Part shown: positions 35,601 through 46,186 of the stretch, one piece after another
How positions within the stretch are numbered: the stretch's first letter is position 1
How the letters are laid out: each line of letters begins with the position of its first letter
Origin: Rhyacichthys aspro
Lineage: Eukaryota > Chordata > Actinopteri > Gobiiformes > Rhyacichthyidae
Reading direction: 5' to 3'
Length of the DNA: 64,000 nucleotides
Assembly (NCBI GenBank): GCA_036850595.1
Contig: CM072160.1
Location: 15,665,906-15,729,905, forward strand
The notes under the pieces: model-generated
Seen by the model: only the letters and a program-made list of their open reading frames with translations
Databases searched by the model: none
What the model was told of the DNA's origin: nothing
Program-made: the position numbers and the translations under genes

Positions 35601-38600
35601 CTGTGCTTCCAAGTTTGTGCCAAAAGCTTGCTTACAGCTCATAGATTGTTGTGTAAAGCACCCCTAAGCCTGAACAGGAAATTTTTCTTGATTGCTTCAT
35701 TGGGTCTGCAAGAAATTTAGCAGCACTTACTGTTAAATACTTTCAACTTAGCAGCCTTTAGCCAGTTCAAATTGCATCTGCTCACCATTTATGCTTTTAT
35801 TATTGTATTATAAAGAATGAGTAGGGTAATTTAAGGAATTTAACCAAATAATCAGCTACATTATTAATGCCATGTAGCAGTGGAAATAGACAATAACAAT
35901 AACAATGTCCTGCTCATTCGGGTGTTCTCCTAAATTAAGCAAACTAACACAAAAAACCAATGCACATTGCCAACTTTCTAATGAATAAAATAATCCTTAA
36001 GCCTGAAAGAAAGTAATACAATTCTGAGTTAAAAGACAATTAACAGAAAATGAGGACCTAATTAGACTTAGAAATGAGTGTAACTGCAGTGAGGAACAAT
36101 TATCCAAGCTGATGCATGCAACACCAGACACTCCACCAGCTTTAATTACACCCCTCGGCTCCATTAAATGGTTGAGTTTTACAAAGGTGGACCCTCCCAG
36201 CTAACTGGCTCTATTACCTCTCCACTACAATCCAAATAAGACGAGTGGTCATGTCTCACACACGTTTAGACAATACCTTGTGCGGCAGAGCGCTTTCTGC
36301 GGTTCTGCCTCACACTGCTGCTTTTTCCACTGAAGATGGTGTTGATCCTCTGAGCCCAGATCTGATGGCTTCCCTCATCAGACACTCCACAGCGGGGCTC
36401 TGCCATCTGCCTCAACGTGGCACTGTCAAGTCTGCCTGTGACGGGAAGGCGAGACAGCCACTGGAACTCCCTGCGAAGACATATCAAAATGTTATATCAA
36501 TAGACATTTTCACACGTTTTTTAAATAAATCTTCACTTTGAAGCAGGAGGCAAGCTTCCTGAAATTCCTGTGGAAGGTTCAGTTGAGGTAGAGAGGTGAG
36601 GGTGTGTCTTACTGCCCCGGCTCTCACCCCTGAGGCCAAACCAGCCGACTCCGAAAACTCCACCATGCCCATAGGAAAAGAACAGGTTTACTGCTTCTAA
36701 GACTTATTTATGATCGCCAAACAACACCTTTATCACGACAACTGTACCATTTAAAGTACTTATCTCTTACCGGACTGCAGACTGCACCTCAACAGCATTG
36801 TGAATGTGGCTGTCTTCGTGGAGATAGCCATATTTTTCCAGGAAAACCTGTAACATTAGCAGCAAACACAAACTGTTATATAATAACACGTTATACTATT
36901 CGCTGTTTCCACAAGCATAATTTTATGGTTGTCAGTGTGCAATTGCAGCATCAACAGATTGAAATTTGAAGGGTTTCCTGTTTGATTGCCTGTTTAAACC
37001 ATTTGCTTTTATGGGATGGGTACTTCAGGATTTTACAGAACATATGTTAAAAGACCACCATGTGTATATGTCCCATAAAAAGGCAAGAAAAATTTGAAGC
37101 ATATTATCTGTTTGTTGCAACTGAGCTGGACCACCCATGAATGCAAGCCTTGGGGAGTCCCTAAAATTCACAGCTATTATTTAGCAAGAAATTTATTGAA
37201 ACCTGTAAGCAAGCCATAAAATAGTTACGGCAGAACCTGTACAATTATGTAAATGATGAGCCTGGATATGTGACAACAGATGGAGATGTATTGTGGTTTG
37301 AGAAAGCTATGCTGATAGTTTAATAGAAAAACCCCTCTTTATGAGTATGTAGTAGTGTTCATGTTGAGACAACAGCAGGATCAGGTTTGATTACAGACGT
37401 GGTGCAAGTGGTATGGAAATTCAAATAGAGATGACAGATGTTTTTCAGCAAACAGGTTGTAGCTCACATGCTCAATAAAAAAATGTTCCTTTGTCCCACG
37501 AGACACAAAACGCTGGAGGGTGATGTTTTATTAAAAAGAAAGAATGGGAAAATCCATATGCTCTCAAAGCTTTGATCCAAAAACCCTTTAGGCTGTGGAT
37601 GGAGAACCAAAGACATTTACTACACTGAACAATGTATTTCTGTTCAAATGGGTTTTAACACTGCAGACAAGAATGGCCCACATCTCAAATCCTTTCAGTA
37701 TTTGATTCTTACAATATGACTGTGGGATGAAAATACAGACCAAGGGTGCCCAAACCTTTTCCCTCAGAGGGCCAAAACAGAAATGTATTAGTGTGCGACG
37801 GGACGCAAACATCTTTTGAATGTGATGAAAAATAAATACTGTTCCTCCCAGGTTTGTTTAAAATGCTTTTTATCTATGTGCCTCTGCCACTCTGCCACCA
37901 AACTGGAAGCCTGTGAACTTAAACTGTTTGACCCAAAAATCCACCAAAAGTAGGACTAGCTCTGGACTTATAAGGTGCACAAATGTATACACATGCACAA
38001 AACTACCTGAATTGTCTCATAGTTACTTGTTTTTTTCTTCTTTTTTAGGACCCTTTCATTTTTCAAGTTTATGTGAACACCACAAGTGAGGGCAGTGTTT
38101 CTTTATGTGCCCATTGGCTCCTCTTCAATGAAAAAGGCTATTCCCAATGGCTCAGTATGCATGACCATAATTGTGGATTACATCAGAAGATAGTAGCTTA
38201 TGCAATATCAGTCACAAAACAAGGCAAATCCTGATGGGCCAAATCAAACTCTTTGGTGGGCCAATTCTGGCCCCTCGGCCCTACCTTGAACACCCTTCAT
38301 ACAGACTAGAGAATCGGGACCTGTTTAGTGTTGTCATGACAAGAAAGGCCAGTGGTTCCAAGTAACAGCTTTACACCAGATCTATGCCATTTTAAGTTGT
38401 ATATGTACACATTCCTATCTCTATGAATGTTATGAAATGAATTTTGATGGCTGTGCGACTTCTTTGAAATCACATGTTGAATCCCTCAGCTTTTTAAGAG
38501 CCCAAACATTTAGTGGTATATAAGCTGTAGCTGAAATCAGTCCTAGATTTTGTAGTCATCAGAGATTCTCAAGTGCCTGTTCCACAGTTTGGGAACCACT

Positions 38601-38974
38601 GCTGTAGGCCATATCAATGAAAAAAATCAATCAAATCAATAGGTCAGATGTTGGTGGGTGGTATCTCTTTTGGGAAAAAAAAAAAAAGCAAAATATATTT
38701 TAAATGCAAAACGGGGTCCCTTAAAGCTCGCAGCATAATTTTGCTAAAAGTAGCCACTCAGATAAAGTTTTAATTAGATGTCTAGCAATTTTGAATTTAG
38801 TCTCTTATAAAAACATTAATAAGCGTATTTTAACCTTCTTAAAATCTGTGTTTAGCCTACCTTAGGGTCCAGCGGTGAACCCACGGCGGTGCCCGCGGTC
38901 AGCAGCGCGGTCAGGGTCAGGACCCACGCCGCCGTCCCGCCGTGTGCACACCGGTCCGGAGGTCCACGTCTCAT
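26657..38974 (-). CDS. mmp28: Matrix metalloproteinase-28 (epilysin), complete, 8 exons
   Basis: This is a secreted zinc endopeptidase activated by furin. Exons in coding order: 38974-38861, 36847-36771, 36470-36277, 31517-31296, 30897-30652, 27779-27630, 27547-27380, 27051-26657. They sum to 1566 nt, 521 aa (human 520). The N-terminus has a hydrophobic signal segment (AAWVLTLTALLTAGTAVGS). The cysteine switch is PRCGVSD (Cys about 91), and a furin site RRKR at about 121-124 precedes the catalytic domain (AEKWYKRHLTYQIVNWPRHL). The zinc site HEIGHTLGLEH is at about 241-251, with the Met-turn in RHALMSPYY. A four-bladed hemopexin domain starts after QQLYGKPSG and closes with a Cys near the end (LSWAGC). 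The GDHNDG and GEAHFD calcium/zinc motifs match MMP28. Introns 1 (2.0 kb), 3 (4.8 kb) and 5 (2.9 kb) are large and carry transposon relics. taf15 next door matches the human MMP28-TAF15 neighbourhood. Confidence 0.96.
31518..36276 (-). other. mmp28: mmp28 intron 3, 4.8 kb, no gene seen
   Basis: This is the largest intron in the window. All reading frames are short and none resembles a known protein. Apart from the degenerate repeat at 32523, I see AT-rich unique sequence with no RNA gene and no nested exon. Confidence 0.7.
32523..32600. repeat. Degenerate copy of a dispersed repeat, second copy near 1144
   Basis: In mmp28 intron 3, AAGGCTGCACAATAT at 32523-32537 is identical to 1144-1158 in a pde2a intron, and both run into AT-rich CAATAT-type sequence. 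Fish genomes carry abundant MITE-like repeats starting with this kind of word. Only 15 bases match exactly, so the family assignment is tentative. Confidence 0.4.
37741..38298. mobile_element. Non-autonomous hAT-type element (558 bp) with 8-bp target-site duplication
   Basis: In mmp28 intron 1 the left end CAAGGGTGCCCAAACC and the reverse complement of the right end (GAAGGGTGTTCAAGG) are imperfect terminal inverted repeats. The element is flanked on both sides by the identical octamer ATACAGAC (37733-37740 and 38299-38306), the duplication length typical of hAT transposons. Internal words such as AGAGGGCCAAAAC and GGTGGGCCAA are characteristic of a common fish hAT MITE. No transposase frame is present. 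Confidence 0.75.
38350..38601. mobile_element. Possible second hAT-like MITE (252 bp)
   Basis: The left end CAGTGGTTCCAAG and right end TTTGGGAACCACTG form near-perfect inverted repeats of a type seen at hAT MITE termini. The flanking octamers AGAAAGGC and CTGTAGGC match at only 5 of 8 positions, so the target duplication is weak. It sits 51 bp from the element at 37741. Confidence 0.45.
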
Positions 38975-40119
38975 TTCGGGACAGCCACAACACCGTGCGC
39001 ACTCCACTCCCAGCACAGGGCATTTCTGTTCGTGGGCTGCTAGTGATCCATGGTTTGTTTTCAGTCGCTGTCAGTGAGAGAGAGCATGCTGCTGCTCGCC
39101 TGACATCTCCATCCCATCTCCAGCCTCGGTGGAGCACATTTAGGCTGTGTTTACGGCAGGACGGCCCGCCCCGCACCGCCTCTTTGTGGGCACACACGCC
39201 CCCTTCAAGTGTGCTTAAAAACAGTAAAAGGATTGCAAAGGGGTCATCAACTAAATTTACTCGAGGGCCAGCTTGTTTCTTCACAGGTGCTGCGGGGGCC
39301 AGACTTTCAAAATAAGATATATAGTTTAATAAATCAATACATAAAATTTCTTTAATTTTTTTTTTTCCAGTTATCTTTTTTTTTCTTTGAAATCTTTGGT
39401 AGGTTATTTAAAGTTGAAAAAAACAACTATAGGTATATAGTTTGCTGTTTGAAGATGATTTGTCATTTGAAAAAATAAATGTAGACTAAATAAGCTCAAT
39501 TTCAGTATTTTTTTAGTCATTTTAATAGCTATATATATATATATGTTTCAACTCTAGCAAACACAATGGTTAGATACAGTCCTCTTCAATGTACTGAAGT
39601 TTAAGGTTGTTTCAACTGATCTCAAAGCTATTCTAAATAAGTGGTTTATCTTCAGAAAGACCTTATTCAGCACCAACTAAAATGGCCTGCAAAATATACT
39701 GCATATACTTTAGTATATCGGATAAATCTTAACATTCATATTAATTTACATTTTGGTCAATCCTTGAATGTAAACAACCAGTAACACCAACACAAGGAGA
39801 AAAGATCACAGTTTTAATATCATTTTGGAAAAGAGAACCAAGTAAAACAACTTTAATCTTTCATACAAAACAATAGTACGAGCCTATTACACAAACCATC
39901 TGCACCTAGAATCTGACAAAATTAAAAAGATGTACAAAGAAATAAAACAAAAACAAAAAAACAAAAACAAAAAAACAAGTCAACATTGTCACTGACCCTT
40001 CACAGTAGTTCAACACAACATTCCCTCACTGACAAGAGTTAATGTTGAGATGGACTGGCTATGAAAAAGGTACACAAGTCAGTATGCGATGAAGGGCTAA
40101 AATGACGAACTCAACGCAC
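38975..40119. other. mmp28 promoter region and taf15 3' UTR
   Basis: 38975-39190 is GC-rich and should contain the mmp28 5' UTR and promoter. 39235-39480 contains GGGGTCATCAACTA and GAGGGCCAGC followed by AT-rich sequence, resembling the left end of another hAT-type repeat, but no right end was found. 39780-40119 is taf15 3' UTR. It includes an A/C-rich tract at 39942-39977 (U/G-rich in the mRNA) and a candidate ATTAAA signal (TTTAAT at 39813-39818 on +). Confidence 0.5.
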
Positions 40120-43100
40120 TCAGTAAGGCCGGTCTCTTCTGTCTTCTCTACGGTCACCTCTGAAAGGAGAAAAGAAAAAATGTCTGTTACCGGCCGTTCA
40201 GAGGGCACTTCTGCCATTAAATTAAGTACAGCCTGCAATGACGGTAAGGGTAAAGCGCAGTATTTTACTCTTAGCCCATCCTTGTCAGTTGAGAATCTGG
40301 AAATTGTGGACATAAATTGCTTCCAGAAGTGTCCTTCTATTAAAAGTGCCTGTTATTAACGCAGTAAAAAAAAACAAAAAAACAAGGAAGTTCTTCATGT
40401 CAAGGCCATTGGGCTAAATTACACTTGGTCTGAGGCTAGATTTAAAACTTTTCCCAGAACAAATAAAAGTAAAAGGGTCAAATACAAGTAAAATATTGTT
40501 TCAAATGTTGCCCTCTAGTGGCCAAGACCCTACAATACAGGAATATCTTCCAGGTTCAATGTTGCAATGGGCCTTTTAGAAACTGCTGCCTTCTCCTTCA
40601 ACCTGTGCTCTTCCACTTAATTTACAGGTTCATGCTGAGGGTCTGCCATATTAAGGGCCACATGAAACCAATGCAGACTTACTTTTTGCTTTCAGTACCC
40701 TGTCCCTGAACAAAGGAAGAGTGCGCAAAAGCTAAGTGCTGCATTTTAGACCTTAATCTGATCCAGGGACCTCCATTCAGCCATGTAGTGTTGCTATACA
40801 TTCAGTGCACTAGGAGCTGAGGTGGAAATAGGCAGGGACTGGGAATCAGAAATGTTTTGAGGATTTTGATAATACAGACCTTCCTCCCATTTTGTAACCG
40901 CCTCCATATCCGCCACCCCCTCCGCCAAAGCCTCCACGGTCGCCACCACGGAAACCTCCTCCACGACCTCTGAAGCCACCTCCCCTATCGCCGCCAAAAC
41001 CACCTCTGCCTCCACGATCTAAAATGCACAATTACAACCGTGAACACTTCTGTGAAGTGTAATATGAGAAGATATGAGCAAATCAAGAAGAACCAACCTC
41101 CACCTCCAAAACCACCGTCTGGTTTGGGTGCACCGCATTTGTTACACTCTTGTCGTCGTGCAAAATTCATGTTGCCACAAGAGCTGTAAACAAAAAGACA
41201 AAACAAATTTACTCATCCACTTGATGTGAAGCCTGTTTGATTTACAGAATAGTGAACAGCTGAACATACCTGTTGGGACAAGGCCAGTCCCCTCCTTTAA
41301 TGTCAAAGTTGGGTCCGCCACCACGGCCTCTGAAACCTGACAAAATTCATTCATTTTTTTTAGTATAGGTCATTTGCTGTAGCCGTTTTTGCACTAAGTT
41401 TGTTCAGCAACTCACCTCCACGTCCACCTCTCCCTCCTCCTCCTCCTCCTCCTCGTTGAGTGAACTCAGCTCTGCGGGTGGCAAACGATACTTTGAGTGT
41501 CTTACCATTGAAGTCCTTGCCTGGAATGAAAGCCAGTGTTTTATTGAATGTCAAAGCTGTGAACAGTATTTAATGTCATGTGTTACTGTTCTCACCATCA
41601 AACCAGTCAATAGCAGCTTTGGCAGAAGGAGGGTCATCAAATGACACTGTGGCTTCGCCTTTTGGAAGACCAGTGACCCTGTCACTGTAGATATTGATCA
41701 TGGGCTGGCCATTTTTCTTGTTCACCTAAAAATGAAAAAAAAACTTAATTTGTCAATGTACAAAGCACACTATTTTTTAAAATCACATACAGCAGCTTTT
41801 CTGTTGAAAACCATTCTAGTTTCATACCTTGATGACTCCAATTTGTTTGAAGAAGTCTGCGACCTCTTGAATTGTCGCATCCTCTCCCAGACCCTGGACA
41901 AAAATGGTGTTGTTGTCAGAGTTATCCTGCTCGCCAGCTGTAAACAGACAAGTGGAGGAGGGAAACAAAAATGAAAAATTAACTATTCTGACTATTGTAT
42001 GAAATTATAATTAAAATAAAAATTAGTCTCACCTGGTTCATCCCTGGAGCCGTAATCTCGAGATCCTGTGAAAACAGAGAGGATGGGGGAAAAACTTGAG
42101 TAGAGCCTTTCGTGTAATATTTCACACAAATATTTATATCATCATCCCTAACAACGCATATTCAAAAGTTACAAAATCATGTTTAGAGCTTTCTGATGGG
42201 CGTTTTCATACCACTGCATGACCAACACCTTGCAACAAAAGAACTCATTTTTTGGAGCTTATACCAGAAATGACAACCACCAAAAGGTTTCCAACATTTA
42301 GAAAGTTTTTTTTTTTAAACCATCCTGGAACACCTTTGCATTTCACCTTTTCTTTAATTCACCCTTGTCTTCATGCAACAATACCATAATTTTTTGGCCC
42401 AGGCTTGCTCTTTATCATATCAGAAGCCATTACTGATAAATTCTGCTATGAACAATACATGGAGTCCCTTGGCATCTGGACATCAAAATGGTGGTAATCA
42501 TTGTTTTTATTTTTAATTTCCCTCTCTTCTACTATCTCAATTTCTTTTCTCCCCCACCGACACAGTTCTGATGCTCATCACTTACCACCGTAATTTTTGT
42601 AGCCACCACGGTCACCACCTCTGCAGAGGAAAAATTGGAGATATGATGGCTTTTCCTTTGTCCCAACTGAGAGCATAAAGCTCCCCTACATCCCCACCAG
42701 TTGGCACTCCTGCCAGGGAGTGCGACTAAGTGGAAATGTCTTGAGGAATGCATTAGTCTTTGACATTAGAGATCAAGGAAGACCAGGTAGAGTTAGATCT
42801 GCCTGAAGATTCAGGCAGACAACTGCAGACAATTATCACATAACAGTGGGTCACCATTTACAAATTTAGCACAGTTTTATTTGTCCACATTGAATACCAT
42901 GTGCTGGTAAAACAGCCAATTTTATCTAATTAGAAGCCAAATTGAATTAAGAGGTGCAATCTTCCACTGAGAGCGTTTGAGATCCTTTAACTCTGGTCCA
43001 AGTTAAAGTTCAGTCACTCTGAACACCTGTAGTATAGAATGTAGATCCATGTTAACACATCACACATGTCTGCCATTTTAAAATGAACAATCAGCTTGAA

Positions 43101-45839
43101 ACCTGTTGAAGATGTGGCTCCAGGTGGCATATTTCAAGAGTTATTTCATCAGGAAGCACTGTTTAAAAATGTTTCGCCTCCATGCTTAAGAGCCCAAAGT
43201 TTCGGTTGAAAATGTACATTTTATCAAAAAGCCATGTCACAATAGTCAGATGAAATGTATTACAAAAGACTGGCTCGATGCTATACAGTATCAACAAATA
43301 TGAAACTGCCATTTGAAAATAAAATGTAGCCAATGAACAAAAGATAGCCATACTAACGGGGAACTAAACCTGTACATTTTCCAAATGAATCATAATTGAG
43401 TGGATGTGTACACATTTAGTCTCAGCAACATTAAAGAACTGTCAAATTAAAGAAAAGTAGCTCTGTATTATTTAATGCCATCATTTCGGTGCAAAGCAAC
43501 TAAACTGTGCGATGGTTATGTTGGCAAAATCAGTGCCAGTGATCATTCAATTCTGGTACCTTGACCTTTTAAACAGCACAGGCATGTTTAATTGGTTGTC
43601 CAAAAGAAGCTCCTCTAGTATATAAAGTCATAGTTTGTCACGAGAAACTAATCTTTGTAGGGATTTCACAGAATTGTAGAAAAACAATTTAAAAAAGGGG
43701 TAACAAAAAAATATGTAAAAAAACCAATAATAAACATTTAGGCATCTGGAGCATGAGAGAGGACGGTCAACTTTATAAGCATATAAAAATGATGACAAGG
43801 TCAGGGGAATCTAGTGCATGCTGAGCAAGTTGGGGCTAAAGAATCAATGGTTCATGTGAGGGCTGGTGTGTTGAGGAACAGATTATATTTTGCGATGTAT
43901 GAAAATACCTTAGGGGCAGTGGCACTCTGCAACTTACCCCATACCAGGAGGTCCACCTCTTCCACCACGATCATATCCGCCACGGTCATAGCCACCACCG
44001 CGTTCAAAGCCGCCACGACCTCTGCCTCTGAAGCCCCCTCCTTCTGAACGGTCGCCATCACGTCCATACCTCCCACCTTGACCACTATCGCCTACAGAGT
44101 GGGAGGAGAAAAAAGAAACCACATTCAATATTTTTCATACATTTCATTTCAAAATTCCACTAAAGTCTATGGATAGACAGTGTTGAAAACAAGTAATCAA
44201 ATTATTCCTACCATCATTCCACCTTCCATAGCCACCACCACTGCTGCCTCCTCCACCTCCGTGCCCCTGGCTGCCGTAGCCTCCACTGCTGCTGCCTCCT
44301 CCACCTCCGTGCCCCTGGCTGCTGTAGCCTCCACTGCTGCCACCACCCTGGCTTCCGTAGGATCCTTGCTGTCCATAACTATCCCCTCCTTGAGGCTGAC
44401 CATAGGAGCCCGAGGCTTGCTGACCATAGGATCCTGACCCTTGCTGGGCATAGGAGGAGGCCTTGTCTCCGTACCTAAGAGTGGATGAACAGAACCAGAT
44501 AAGTGGTGTCTATACATATCAGGAATTTAAAAACACTTTCCCTAGAGCTTTCATACAACACTACAGGGATAGTTTCCTTTGTTTTTTTTCTACCAAGTAG
44601 TACCAAAATACTGTGGACAGGGAATAAGACCTGTGCTGTGTGTTAGTTACAGACTTAATATAAAATAAAGGAAACACTGGAGTGTAAAATATGCCAACAT
44701 GACCCATCAAGAGCTCTTACCCAGACGAGTCCTGCCCGTATCCTTCATAGCTCTGTTGCTGAGCAAAGCCACCTACATTAGACTGCCCATAAGTATCTGA
44801 AACATTCAAGCATGAAATTGAGAGTAATATTTACAAAAGATTTATAAAGCAATGGGAATGTACAGTTAATGACAAAGCATGCCTTGAGGTGCAGCTTGTT
44901 GCCCATAGCCACTATAACTTTGTCCTCCGTAAGTGCCAGTGCTAGTGCCAGTGCCATTTCCTTGTCCATATCCCTATGACAAAATAAAAAGGTACGGTTA
45001 TATGTGAGAGGTTGCATAATCTTAAGAGCAATCTTTCTTAAAATAAACATTTATGCATAAAAAGTTGTACCTGACCACTTTGCTGTCCACCATAAGCTCC
45101 ATAGCTATGATAAAATGAAATATTTAGTGTGAGTACATATTTAAACAAATATTTAATTCACGCTGTGTAAAGTTTATTACCTTTGTGGACTACTGTGCTG
45201 ACCGTAACCCGAATCTGTCAAAAAGGAAAATATACAATAGTTCACAGTTGTCCAAACATACACACTTATTACCAGGCCTCGTATATAAAGTATTGAAATA
45301 GGCCTTTCCGTAGAAACAGGCCAATGACCACGCCAATCCGCAGAAAATGGCGCTCAATTCTGAGTATGCCAATACTTGGGTCTAAACATTAAGATTCAAC
45401 TTTAAAGCACTTTAAAGCAATTTTAAGCAATTTTACTTTGATATGACAGATTTTAGTTGGATTGTGCTATCCCATAGACCGAACAGGAATAAAACAACGG
45501 GTTTCTCTTCGGTTAATGTGCGCTAACATCGGCGTAAACAAAGACGCGGTGCTCTCTTACAAGCAATCAGAGCGAAGCGAGACATGTAAATGATTACTGT
45601 TGGTAAACACGCAAAACAAAACCAAAGTAAATTAAACAAATGTTAAATACCAACATGTTTTTCCTGGAATAGATTATAATTAGTAGTGCCGTGCTCCAGA
45701 AAATAGACCGGCCCATTCACTCAGCCTCGCGGTTAGCAGTGGCCTTAGCTAAAATGCTAGTGGCACGCTTTCAAATATTCACTCAAAAGAAAAAGAACAA
45801 ATCTAGTAGAGATACTTACCAGTGGCCATTTTATGCAAC
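40120..45839 (-). CDS. taf15: TAF15 (FET family, RNA-binding TFIID-associated factor), complete, 16 exons
   Basis: This is a nuclear RNA- and DNA-binding protein of the FUS/EWSR1/TAF15 family. Exons in coding order: 45839-45830, 45214-45181, 45104-45071, 44973-44883, 44796-44721, 44474-44212, 44091-43938, 42620-42586, 42065-42033, 41937-41828, 41725-41596, 41520-41416, 41336-41270, 41183-41098, 41018-40880, 40159-40120. They sum to 1407 nt, 468 aa (human about 590). The N-terminus is a Gly/Ser/Tyr/Gln-rich low-complexity domain (to about 168), followed by an RGG segment (170-230). The RRM has RNP2 IFVQGL (255-260) and RNP1 KGEATVSF (302-309). A RanBP2 zinc finger spans about 376-397 (Cys 378, 383, 394, 397). 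A short second RGG region leads to the C-terminal nuclear-localisation tail ending RRDRPY. The long YGGDR array of human TAF15 is nearly absent. Intron 4 uses a GC donor. Confidence 0.95.
41432..41454 (-). repeat. taf15: Coding trinucleotide microsatellite (CTC/GAG)n encoding polyglycine
   Basis: A run of about seven CTC units on + reads as GGA codons on the coding strand of taf15 exon 12. It gives seven glycines directly after TRRAEFTQR at the RRM/RGG boundary. Such perfect repeats are prone to length change. Confidence 0.85.
42798..42819. repeat. Perfect 10-bp inverted repeat with 2-base spacer
   Basis: TCTGCCTGAA, then GA, then TTCAGGCAGA, in taf15 intron 7 near the 35-nt exon. In RNA it could form a short hairpin, although the 2-base loop would force opening of the terminal pair. 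Confidence 0.7.
44241..44336 (-). repeat. taf15: In-frame 48-bp tandem duplication inside taf15 exon 6
   Basis: Two adjacent 48-bp units (starting 44241 and 44289 on +) encode two copies of a 16-residue unit of the type GGYxSQGHGGGGGSSS in the low-complexity domain. The copies differ at very few bases (for example CCGTAG against CTGTAG), which suggests a recent duplication. Confidence 0.85.
44881..44882 (-). other. taf15: Non-canonical GC splice donor, taf15 intron 4
   Basis: Exon 4 ends ...CCTCAAG and the next bases on the coding strand are GCATGC. The downstream exon begins AT (completing GAT, Asp) after a normal TTTCAG acceptor. Only the GC donor keeps the frame without inserting extra residues. 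Confidence 0.75.
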
Positions 45840-46180
45840 GGTTGAAATCCTAAAAAACAGAATTTGATTTCCCTTGATTAGATTATTTTAAAACTAACAA
45901 GCCACACGCAGCCCCGCAAACCAGGCCGCGTCCACAACGAGCTGCGAGCTGCTCACTGAAGCACTTCCTCTGAACAGCTTCTTCTTCAGCCTGTTATAAC
46001 CGCCCCGGGATTCACATGAAACACAGCACCGCCACCTACTGGTACGGAATTGTGATTGCGTATTACAACAATCAGAAGCAGATTTTTTAAATTAAATTAC
46101 TCTTGGCCTTTTTGTCCACCACAATCTACCATAACACATTTGAAAAAAATATCCAAAAATCACGAGTCAAATGATTTCAA

Positions 46181-46186
46181 TTTATT
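46181..46186 (-). terminator. Candidate distal poly(A) signal of por
   Basis: TTTATT on + is AATAAA on the por strand, about 1.4 kb after the stop. Another lies at 46330-46335, so alternative 3' ends are possible. Confidence 0.5.

Noticed and set aside
38875..39315. 146-aa and 140-aa reading frames on both strands over the mmp28 first exon
   Set aside because: The region is GC-rich and stop-poor. Only the minus-strand frame starting at 38974 joins in phase to mmp28 exon 2; the others resemble nothing and are chance frames.
40794..41015. 73-aa Val/Glu/Ala-rich frame on - over taf15 exon 15
   Set aside because: It is an alternative frame of the RGG-coding exon; the spliced RGG frame leading to RRDRPY is the real one.
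44180..44437. Thr/Ala-rich 85-aa frame on + opposite taf15 exon 6
   Set aside because: It is the shadow of the repetitive Gly/Ser codons of taf15.
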